A DNA stretch of 5,158 nt, taken from contig JAJPXR010000134.1 in the NCBI GenBank assembly GCA_021205375.1, positions 1-5,158 on the forward strand, read 5' to 3'. The stretch comes from Clostridiales bacterium. GTDB lineage: Bacteria > Bacillota > Clostridia > Oscillospirales > Oscillospiraceae. Under the pieces are notes generated by a model. It was given only the letters and a program-made list of their open reading frames with translations, was not told where the DNA came from and did not search any database. This document shows positions 1 through 4,480 of this stretch, in pieces. Every line of letters starts with the position of its first letter. The stretch's first letter is position 1. Both the position numbers and the translations under genes were made by a program.

Positions 1-78
1 TAGAGAAAGCCTGAGTTTCCCCTGGCTTCACTATTTTTGCGGGTTATTTTTCTCTACCCCAACTCTTGACATAGAACC
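1..78 (-). mobile_element. Probable terminal end of an ISL3-family insertion sequence
   Basis: Read on the minus strand from position 78, the sequence begins GGTTCTATGTCAAGAGTTGG. From memory this resembles the terminal inverted repeats of ISL3-family elements (GG-C/T-TCT-T/A-TGTCAA type). Immediately outside this end lies a run of eight A (79-86), the length of the 8-bp target duplications this family makes, and AT-rich. If correct, the element extends left out of the window and only its non-coding terminal stretch is visible. No transposase coding sequence can be read in these 78 bases. The call depends on remembered family ends and on one end only, so it is tentative. Otherwise this is ordinary non-coding flank. 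Confidence 0.35.
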
Positions 79-120
79 AAAAAAAAGAAGCAGGGAAGTT
101 ACGTTTTATAACTTCCCTGC
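79..120 (-). terminator. Intrinsic terminator downstream of the tRNA-Ala fragment
   Basis: A perfect 12-bp stem (90-101 pairing with 109-120) encloses a 7-base loop. On the minus strand it is followed by TTCTTTTTTTT (89-79). It starts three bases after the tRNA CCA end, so it was evidently the tRNA terminator. The T-run directly touches the putative insertion-sequence end at 78. Confidence 0.85.
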
Positions 121-183
121 GGTGGTGGACCTGAAGAGATTCGAACTCTCGACCTCTCGGATGCGAACCGAACGCTCTCCCAC
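121..183. other. Probable attachment site (integrase-distal att junction)
   Basis: The tRNA match stops abruptly at about 181-183, and mobile-element genes begin to the right. Tyrosine integrases commonly use tRNA 3' ends as attB. The element restores the 3' end at one junction and leaves an orphan 3' copy at the other. Here the orphan copy faces away from the element, so the integrase and the intact tRNA-Ala should lie at the other, unseen end. The exact crossover point cannot be fixed without that second junction. Confidence 0.6.
123..181 (-). pseudogene. tRNA-Ala(CGC), 3' fragment (5' part missing)
   Basis: On the minus strand the sequence folds as the 3' part of a tRNA. D-loop GGGA and D-stem half GAGC (174-177) come first. 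The anticodon stem TTCGG/CCGAG (168-172 with 156-160) carries loop TTCGCAT, giving anticodon CGC. A 5-base variable loop follows, then T-stem GAGAG/CTCTT with loop TTCGAAT, acceptor half CAGGTCC (133-127), discriminator A and an encoded CCA (125-123). The expected 5' part (acceptor GGACCTG, TA, D-stem GCTC) is absent. Upstream of the D-loop the sequence (ACCATACCGCGTG) has no pairing partner, so the gene cannot make a mature tRNA. This is the displaced 3' end left at the far side of an element that integrated into a tRNA gene. Confidence 0.85.
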
Positions 184-302
184 GCGGTATGGTTTTATGC
201 ACATACTCAAGTTCGTTTTTTGGCTGTAATTCGGCCTATATACGGTACTTTTCTAACAATTCAGCTTCATCCTAATTTTGGATGGTCGTAAGCGCCAATT
301 TT

Positions 303-421
303 CCTGGAATCGTGAGCTGTTGCTTTTTGGGCCTGTGACACAGCAGCGCACAACACGTTCGCATACGCATGGAAGTAACGCAAGTGCTACGCATTGCGTT
401 CGCATGACACACGGTTCCAGG
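303..421. repeat. Nested inverted and direct repeats in the leader
   Basis: Outer arms CCTGGAATCGTG (303-314) and CACGGTTCCAGG (410-421) are complementary at 11 of 12 positions. Inside are a perfect odd palindrome CTGTGACACAG (333-343), a 9-bp direct repeat CGTTCGCAT (356-364 and 397-405), a 7-bp direct repeat TGACACA (336-342 and 405-411), and a hairpin with arms AACGCAA/TTGCGTT (377-383 with 394-400) whose loop adds three inner pairs (385-387 with 391-393). The layout suggests a protein-binding or single-strand-folding site, for instance an oriT, an integrase/excisionase arm region or a structured RNA. Which of these cannot be decided from sequence alone. Confidence 0.55.
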
Positions 422-456
422 CCACGAATGAACTCCTATACAATACATAAAAGACT

Positions 457-503
457 GAGCGTAGATCGCCCCACCACGGGACAAATGTACGCTCTTTCTT
501 TTT
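457..503 (+). terminator. Terminator-like hairpin upstream of the first gene (possible attenuator)
   Basis: Arms GAGCGTA (457-463) and TACGCTC (488-494) form a 7-bp stem, extended by two pairs past a G-G mismatch. A small inner hairpin pairs CCC (470-472) with GGG (478-480). A T-rich tail TTTCTTTTT follows (495-503). The structure lies just 15 bases upstream of the ribosome binding site of the first gene, so any transcript from the leader must pass it. Its position resembles leader attenuators that control rep gene expression in Gram-positive plasmids; that role is inference. Confidence 0.5.
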
Positions 504-531
504 GCCCAAACCAAACTGGAGGGATGCCAAG

Positions 532-732
532 ATGATGAAAGAACGGGATTACACTCAGGACGGCTATTCGTTGGATGGCGAGGCCCAGGTCTGGTACGAC
601 AAGAACCGGGACGGGAAGTTCCCGGACTGCCGGTTCTGCCGGTATCACATCCACGGGAACAGGGGCGTCCAGTGCCGCTACAAGCGCTGCCCCTATCGCA
701 AGCACAACCGCCGCAAGGAGAACAGGAGATAA
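532..732 (+). CDS. Small Cys-rich basic protein, possible zinc ribbon
   Basis: This is a 66-residue protein of unknown function. The start is the first of two adjacent ATG codons (532, 535). GGAGGG at 518-523 sits eight bases upstream of 532, and a longer reading from TTG at 502 would place that ribosome binding site inside the gene. The central part carries C33-x2-C36-x11-C48-x4-C53 with H39 and H41 between the pairs, which could hold one zinc ion. The C-terminus is strongly basic (KHNRRKENRR), as in nucleic-acid-binding peptides. It is the first gene of the replication block; its stop lies two bases before the next ATG, and the next gene's ribosome binding site is inside its last codons, so the two are probably translationally linked. 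A regulatory or DNA-binding role in replication is plausible but not shown. Confidence 0.75.
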   Translation: MMKERDYTQDGYSLDGEAQVWYDKNRDGKFPDCRFCRYHIHGNRGVQCRYKRCPYRKHNRRKENRR

Positions 733-734
733 AA

Positions 735-1466
735 ATGCCAGTATTTCGCGTTGAGAAAAACACCAACTATACGACCATGAGCAACTACCATCTGCAAGAC
801 AGGAATTTGTCTCTGAAAGCGAAGGGGTTGCTGTCACAGTTCCTGAGCTTGCCGGACTCCTGGCATTACAACGTCAAGGGCCTAGTCAAACTCAACCGAG
901 ATGGCAAAGCCGCCATTGAGTCGGCTTTGAAGGAGCTGGAGCAGCACGGGTATGTCCAACGCAGGCAGCTCCGGGATGAAACAGGCCATATGTCTCATGT
1001 GGAATATACCATCTTTGAGGTGCCGCAAGGAGCACCTTCAACACCGTTTACCGATTTTCCGTCAACGGGAAAACCGGCAACGGAAAATCCGGCGGCGGGG
1101 AATCCGGTCACGGGAAACCCGATGACGGAAAACCAGCAACTATTAAATACTAATAGATCAAGTACGAAAGGATTAAAGACTAAGGGAATAAATAACGTAA
1201 GGGAGAAAGAGCCTCGTCACCAGTATGGGGCATACGGCAATGTTCTTCTGTCAGATACCGAGCTTTCTTCTTTACAAGCAGAGTTCCCGTTGGACTACCA
1301 GCAGCGTATCGAGCGCCTGTCGGAGTATATCGCCTCCACTGGCAAGACCTACAAGAGCCACCTTGCCACCATTCGGAGCTGGGCGCGGCGGGACCGGCAG
1401 AAACCTCCGGCGAAACCGACGTACAGCCACGAAAATTACACCTTTGAGGGCGGTGACAGCTTATGA
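735..1466 (+). CDS. Winged-helix replication initiator / replisome-organizer-like protein
   Basis: A 243-residue protein. The start at 735 has AGGAG (724-728) at ideal spacing; an in-frame upstream ATG at 672 lies inside the previous gene and lacks this support. The N-terminal domain (about 1-96: MPVFRVEK, then LSLKAKGLLSQFLSLPDSW and a helix-turn-helix with KAAIESALKELEQHGYV) is the HTH_36-type winged helix found in replication proteins of Firmicutes phages and conjugative elements. A low-complexity linker (about 100-165) holds five copies of a T-G/E-N/K-P-x unit. The C-terminal segment (166-220: GNVLLSDTELSSLQAEFP to YKSHLATIRSWARRD) is a common tail of such initiators and DnaD-like proteins. 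It probably binds the origin and recruits the helicase loader encoded next; the two genes overlap at ATGA. The linker DNA itself looks like an origin (see the repeat at 1051-1139). Family identification is by recognition, not by search. Confidence 0.85.
   Translation: MPVFRVEKNTNYTTMSNYHLQDRNLSLKAKGLLSQFLSLPDSWHYNVKGLVKLNRDGKAAIESALKELEQHGYVQRRQLRDETGHMSHVEYTIFEVPQGAPSTPFTDFPSTGKPATENPAAGNPVTGNPMTENQQLLNTNRSSTKGLKTKGINNVREKEPRHQYGAYGNVLLSDTELSSLQAEFPLDYQQRIERLSEYIASTGKTYKSHLATIRSWARRDRQKPPAKPTYSHENYTFEGGDSL
1051..1139 (+). repeat. Iteron-like 15-bp tandem repeats inside the replication gene
   Basis: Five head-to-tail 15-bp units start at 1065, 1080, 1095, 1110 and 1125, with approximate consensus ACGGGAAAAYCCGGCA-like (for example ACGGGAAAACCGGCA and ACGGAAAATCCGGCG). 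An inverted copy, CCGATTTTCCGT (1051-1062), precedes them and can pair with the first unit. The repeats are in frame and encode the Pro/Asn/Thr linker of the replication protein. Spaced repeats of this kind within a rep gene are how RepA_N plasmids and several phage replisome organizers carry their origin. Confidence 0.7.
1138..1200. other. AT-rich stretch, candidate DNA unwinding element of an in-gene origin
   Basis: Bases 1141-1200 contain 15 G/C out of 60 (75% AT), in a region that is otherwise clearly GC-rich. The stretch begins exactly where the 15-bp repeats stop. Repeats followed by an AT-rich segment is the classical layout of an initiator-dependent replication origin. The same bases encode an Asn/Lys/Thr-rich linker of the replication protein. 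Confidence 0.5.
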
Positions 1467-2143
1467 CCGATCGTGTGGACATGGCACTGGATGATGAAGC
1501 CTTCCTGCGGGAGCTGGCGGAGATGAACCGGCGCAGCCGGATTCGCAGCCTGAAAACCAGCGGCATCCAGGAACCAGCGCTGGCAAATTGGACGTTCGCC
1601 AGCGCGGAGGACAGCCCCAGCATTCAGATGGCGCGGCGGTATGTGGATAACTGGCCGCAGATGAAGGAAAATAATCTGGGTCTGCTGCTTTGGGGCGATG
1701 TGGGAACCGGAAAATCCTTTACCGCCGCCTGTATCGCCAATGCCCTGCTGGAGACCGGCGTCCCGGTGCTGATGACCAATTTCTCCAAAATCCTCAACAA
1801 AATGGGCGGGATGTACTCGGAGCAGCGCTACCGGTACATCGCTTCGCTGGCAGAGTACGAGTTGCTCATCATCGATGACCTGGGCATCGAGCGCAGCACG
1901 GATTACGCGATGGAGCAGGTTTACGCCGTCGTGGACGAACGGTACAAATCCAACAAGCCGTTGATCGTCACGACCAACCTGACCATCAGTCAAATTCGTA
2001 ACGCCGGGGACGTGGCTCACGCCCGTATCTACAGCCGCGTTCTTGAACTCTGTCCCCCGGTGCAGGTGCGGGGAACAGACCGGCGAACAGCTATCGGGCG
2101 GGACAAGCAGGCGATGGTCAAAGAGTTGCTCTTTGGGCTGTAG
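1463..2143 (+). CDS. DnaC/IstB-like AAA+ ATPase, probable helicase loader
   Basis: A 226-residue AAA+ protein of the DnaC/DnaI/IstB group. Walker A is GDVGTGKS (78-85), Walker B is LLIIDDLG (134-141), sensor 1 is TTN (170-172), and the C-terminal RIYSRV (188-193) carries the arginines expected for the arginine finger/sensor 2 region. The N-terminal part (about 1-60) is helical and rich in acidic and basic residues, without the zinc-binding cysteines of Bacillus DnaI. The start ATG overlaps the stop of the replication gene as ATGA, indicating translational coupling. By family knowledge it should load the replicative helicase at the origin recognised by the preceding protein. An IstB role in transposition is less likely because no IstA transposase is adjacent. 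Confidence 0.9.
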   Translation: MTDRVDMALDDEAFLRELAEMNRRSRIRSLKTSGIQEPALANWTFASAEDSPSIQMARRYVDNWPQMKENNLGLLLWGDVGTGKSFTAACIANALLETGVPVLMTNFSKILNKMGGMYSEQRYRYIASLAEYELLIIDDLGIERSTDYAMEQVYAVVDERYKSNKPLIVTTNLTISQIRNAGDVAHARIYSRVLELCPPVQVRGTDRRTAIGRDKQAMVKELLFGL

Positions 2144-2190
2144 GGGGGTGATTCCGATGTGGTGAGAATGGATTGAAAATGTGAAGAATC

Positions 2191-2197
2191 AGGAGGT
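2191..2197 (+). promoter_or_regulatory. Ribosome binding site fixing the TTG start of parA
   Basis: AGGAGGT lies about eight bases upstream of TTG 2206. No ATG or GTG in the parA frame is available at a better distance, so this site decides the start. Confidence 0.8.
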
Positions 2198-2205
2198 GTT
2201 AAGAA

Positions 2206-3030
2206 TTGTCAAAACGAGCGACGGTGACAGCCGTTGTCAACCAGAAGGGCGGGACGGGCAAGACAACCACCTGCGAAAACCTCGGTGTCGGCCTTGCCAA
2301 CGAGGGGAAACGGGTTTTGTTGGTGGACACCGACCCACAGGCCAGCCTGACGATAGCCCTGGGGTATCCCAGGCCGGATGACCTGCCCGTCACCCTGTCG
2401 GACCTGATGGCAAAAGTTCTGCAAGACGAGACGATTCCGCCGGGAGAAGGTATCCTCCACCACCCGGAGGGCGTGGATCTGATGCCCGCCAGCATTGAAC
2501 TGGCTGGGATGGAGGTCTCGCTGGTCAATGCCATGAGCCGGGAGACCACCCTCCGTCAGTACCTGGACACGGTGCGCTACCAGTACGACCATATTCTGCT
2601 GGACTGTATGCCCAGCTTGGGGATGCTGACCATCAACGCCCTGGCCGCTGCAGACAACGTGCTGATTCCCGTTCAGGCCCAATACCTTCCGGCAAAGGGT
2701 CTGGAACAGCTTTTGCAGACCATCAACAAGGTGCGCCGCCAGATCAATCCCCGGCTGAAAATCGACGGTATCCTGCTGACGATGGTGGACAGCCGGACGA
2801 ATTTCAGCAAAGAAATTTCCGGTCTCATCCGTGAAACCTACGGGAGCAAGCTCAAGGTCTACCAGACAGAGATTCCCCGGTCTGTCCGGGCAGCGGAGAT
2901 CAGTGCGGAGGGGAAAAGTATTTTCAAACACGACCCCAACGGGAAGGCGGCGGACGCCTACCGGGGGCTGACGAAGGAGGTGCTGGAAAATGCCGAGAAA
3001 AGGCGGAAACATCAGCTTGAGCAGCTATGA
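2206..3030 (+). CDS. parA: ParA/Soj-family partition ATPase
   Basis: A 274-residue ParA protein. It opens directly with the ATPase fold: deviant Walker A KGGTGKTT (14-21) with the signature lysine K14, switch DTDPQAS (41-47), and Walker B ILLDCMPSLG (130-139). The C-terminal part has the usual IPRSVRAAEISAEGKSIF stretch (223-240). With no N-terminal HTH, it belongs to the short, chromosomal Soj-like/type Ib-like group rather than the long P1 ParA group, so autoregulation by direct operator binding is not expected. It should bind nucleoid DNA as an ATP dimer and move ParB-bound copies of the excised element. The start is TTG (2206), supported by a strong ribosome binding site. A 62-base gap separates it from the loader gene, and parB begins within its last 41 bases. 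Confidence 0.93.
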   Translation: MSKRATVTAVVNQKGGTGKTTTCENLGVGLANEGKRVLLVDTDPQASLTIALGYPRPDDLPVTLSDLMAKVLQDETIPPGEGILHHPEGVDLMPASIELAGMEVSLVNAMSRETTLRQYLDTVRYQYDHILLDCMPSLGMLTINALAAADNVLIPVQAQYLPAKGLEQLLQTINKVRRQINPRLKIDGILLTMVDSRTNFSKEISGLIRETYGSKLKVYQTEIPRSVRAAEISAEGKSIFKHDPNGKAADAYRGLTKEVLENAEKRRKHQLEQL

Positions 3031-3916
3031 TGACATCTTTTCCACGGAGGCAAGCCGGGAGGCCGCCGCCAGAGAGCAGATTCAGCAAATCCCCATCTCT
3101 GAGCTGCATCCCTTCGAGGGCCACCCCTTCCGGGTGGTGGACGACGAGGCCATGACCCGCACGGTGGAGAGCATTTCCCAGTTTGGGGTCATTTCCCCAT
3201 TGTTGGCCCGGCCTGACCCGGACGGGGGTTATGAAATCATCTCCGGCCACCGGCGCTGCCACGCGGCGGAGCTGGTGGGGCTGGAAACGCTGCCGGTCAT
3301 CGTTCGGGAGATGGACGACGATGAGGCCATTATCGCAATGGTTGACAGTAATCTCCAGCGGGAGACCATCCTCCCCAGCGAACGGGCGTGGGCCTACAAA
3401 ATGAAGCTGGACGCGATGAAACACCAGGGAACCAGGACAGATTTAACTTCCCGACAACTTGTCGGGAAGTTAGAAGCAGCCGATATGCTTGGAAAAGACA
3501 CCGGTGAAAGCGGGCGTCAGGTGCAGCGTTATATCCGCCTGACCAACCTCATCCCGGAACTGATGAACATGGTGGACGAAAAGAAAATCGCCTTCAACCC
3601 GGCGGTGGAGCTGTCCTACCTGACGCGGGAGGAGCAGGCGCAGCTTCTGGAGGCGATGGACTACGCCCAGGCCACCCCTTCTCTCTCCCAGGCCCAGCGG
3701 CTGAAAAAGCAGAGCCAGGAGGGGACCGCGACGCTGGATACCATGTGCGAAATCATGAACGATGTCAAGAAGGAACCAATTGACCGGGTGATTTTTCAGG
3801 CGGATTCTCTGCGGAAGTATTTCCCGAAAAGCTACACCAACCGACAGATGAAGGAGACCATCATCAAGCTGCTGGAACAGTGGCAAAAACGGCGCAAGCG
3901 TGAGCAGACCCGATAA
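2990..3916 (+). CDS. parB: ParB/Spo0J-family partition protein
   Basis: A 308-residue ParB-like protein. The N-terminal ParB/Srx-type nucleotide-binding domain (about 32-130) includes IPISELHPFEGHPFRV, the box II variant SGHRRCHAA (85-93) in place of the common GERRxRA, and NLQRETILPSERAWAYKMK (121-139) matching the ENLQR region. A central helix-turn-helix region (about 150-195: DLTSRQLVGKLEAADML and SGRQVQRYIRLTNLIPEL) should bind the centromere. The C-terminal tail (260-308) is basic and helical. The start has AAGGAGG (2974-2980) nine bases upstream and lies inside parA, giving a 41-base overlap and coupled translation. With ParA it probably stabilises the circular form of the element. A 29-base palindrome lies inside the gene, and a terminator overlaps its stop codon. 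No canonical chromosomal parS was seen. Confidence 0.92.
   Translation: MPRKGGNISLSSYDDIFSTEASREAAAREQIQQIPISELHPFEGHPFRVVDDEAMTRTVESISQFGVISPLLARPDPDGGYEIISGHRRCHAAELVGLETLPVIVREMDDDEAIIAMVDSNLQRETILPSERAWAYKMKLDAMKHQGTRTDLTSRQLVGKLEAADMLGKDTGESGRQVQRYIRLTNLIPELMNMVDEKKIAFNPAVELSYLTREEQAQLLEAMDYAQATPSLSQAQRLKKQSQEGTATLDTMCEIMNDVKKEPIDRVIFQADSLRKYFPKSYTNRQMKETIIKLLEQWQKRRKREQTR
3444..3472. repeat. 29-base perfect palindrome within parB
   Basis: Arms of 14 bp (3444-3457 TAACTTCCCGACAA, 3459-3472 its exact complement) flank a single C at 3458. A T-G wobble and one more pair continue the symmetry outward. It encodes residues 152-161 in the first helix of the ParB DNA-binding region. It could be the ParB recognition site, another protein's operator or a cruciform/hairpin. 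No T-run follows on the plus strand, so it is not a typical terminator. Confidence 0.85.
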
Positions 3917-3938
3917 GGGCAGCTCACGCTTTTCTCTT
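3896..3938 (+). terminator. Intrinsic terminator overlapping the end of parB
   Basis: Arms AAGCGTGAGC (3896-3905) and GCTCACGCTT (3922-3931) form a perfect 10-bp stem around a 16-base loop, in which CCC/GGG (3909-3911 with 3917-3919) can pair further. The T-rich tail TTTTCTCTT ends at 3938. The parB stop codon lies in the loop. It closes the replication-partition block. Confidence 0.8.
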
Positions 3939-3967
3939 GAAATCAGCGCAAAAGGAGGTGGAAACGT

Positions 3968-4372
3968 ATGATTTTTGAGGTGAAAGGCGACCTGAACCTG
4001 CTGATTTCTCAGGTGAACAGCCACCCGGAGCGCAACGAGCAGGTGGTTTTGGTGCTTGATCCCAGTGGAGGAACGCAGGTGCTGACCCGCGAGGAAGCCT
4101 GTACCCTGCTGCCCAGCCCCTGCGAGCCGTTCGGGTGTATCGAGGATTTTGTGGTGGAGGGGCTGGCGCTGTACTATCGGCCCGATCAAGTGGTGCGGTT
4201 GAGAGACAGGTTGTACCTCGTCGGGCAGGCGGCGGTCTGCCGGGAGGACGAGGACGGCAACCGCTGGTCCCTGATCGGCAGAGACATCTGCCGGGTCATG
4301 GGCTACGCCAGAGAACACGGCACGTTGCTCTGTGTGAACGGGCAGAAGATCCCGGTGCTGCCGCTGGAGTAG
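3968..4372 (+). CDS. Hypothetical protein, paralogue of the next gene
   Basis: A 134-residue protein I do not recognise by name. The start at 3968 has AAAGGAGGTG (3951-3960) nine bases upstream of it. There is no signal peptide, membrane segment or known catalytic motif; it is mildly acidic and probably cytosolic. It shares a pattern with the protein at 4481: VVLVLDPSGGTQVLT (26-40) matches LVMVIDPTCGATAMT there, DRLYLVGQAAV (80-90) matches GRQYLTGTAVV, and LLCVNGQKIPVLPL (120-133) matches VFCGGQPVRALPL with one gap. The gene stands between two intrinsic terminators and may be expressed at a lower level by read-through or from its own undetected promoter. Its place between the partition genes and the conjugation genes suggests an accessory element-specific role only. 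Confidence 0.85.
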   Translation: MIFEVKGDLNLLISQVNSHPERNEQVVLVLDPSGGTQVLTREEACTLLPSPCEPFGCIEDFVVEGLALYYRPDQVVRLRDRLYLVGQAAVCREDEDGNRWSLIGRDICRVMGYAREHGTLLCVNGQKIPVLPLE

Positions 4373-4377
4373 AGACT

Positions 4378-4434
4378 ATGCAAACAGAATACAGGAAACG
4401 AACTGCGGCCATTGAGGTGCCAAACGGCAACTGA
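4378..4434 (+). CDS. Possible 18-codon leader peptide overlapping a terminator
   Basis: ATG 4378 opens an 18-codon frame (MQTEYRKRTAAIEVPNGN) with GGAG (4366-4369) eight bases upstream. Its TGA stop ends on the first base of the 3' arm of the terminator hairpin at 4405-4442. A ribosome completing it would cover the 5' arm and could change folding, as in leader-peptide attenuation. The frame is short and could be chance, so this is a suggestion only. Confidence 0.25.
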   Translation: MQTEYRKRTAAIEVPNGN

Positions 4435-4453
4435 ATGGCCGCTTTTTTGTTTT
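4405..4453 (+). terminator. Strong intrinsic terminator between the two paralogues
   Basis: Arms GCGGCCATT (4405-4413) and AATGGCCGC (4434-4442) form a perfect 9-bp stem. An inner stem TGCC/GGCA (4418-4421 with 4426-4429) and two intermediate pairs extend it towards a 4-base loop. TTTTTTGTTTT follows at 4443-4453. Confidence 0.88.
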
Positions 4454-4480
4454 CTACGAGCAAAAAGGAGGGCTATGTTT

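Larger units (their letters stand above)
182..531. other. Non-coding terminal/leader region of the element
   Basis: No open frame here has a convincing ribosome binding site or recognisable protein; a frame at 278-535 gives low-complexity, basic-rich text without a Shine-Dalgarno sequence. The left part (182-300) is AT-rich, with one small hairpin (268-272 with 280-284). The middle (303-421) is dense in repeats and the right part holds a terminator-like hairpin (457-503). A -10-like TACAAT at 439-444 could drive the downstream genes, but no good -35 box lies at the usual distance, so I do not call a promoter. Confidence 0.6.

Noticed and set aside
90..120. Similarity between the tRNA terminator stem (GGGAAGTTA/TAACTTCCC) and the parB palindrome (TAACTTCCC/GGGAAGTTA)
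   Set aside because: They share a 9-mer but in opposite arm order and in unrelated contexts; the terminator stem is explained by its function. It is probably coincidence.
278..535. Plus-strand open frame in the leader
   Set aside because: It has no Shine-Dalgarno sequence, its composition is atypical for a protein, and it runs through the structured repeats and the terminator-like hairpin.
1051..1139. CRISPR-like array
   Set aside because: The units are contiguous 15-bp repeats without spacers and encode part of a protein.
1436..2020. Minus-strand open frame opposite the helicase-loader gene
   Set aside because: The plus strand carries intact Walker A, Walker B and sensor motifs. The reverse product has no recognisable features.
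2144..2205. Small gene or canonical parS between the loader gene and parA
   Set aside because: Only two-codon frames are present, and no TGTTTCACGTGAAACA-like sequence was found.
2209..3012. Long minus-strand open frame opposite parA
   Set aside because: It is a mirror of the high-GC codon pattern of parA, with no ribosome binding site and a low-complexity product. parA itself has all its motifs.
3470..4318. Minus-strand open frame across the end of parB and the next gene
   Set aside because: It crosses a terminator and two supported plus-strand genes, and its product resembles nothing known.
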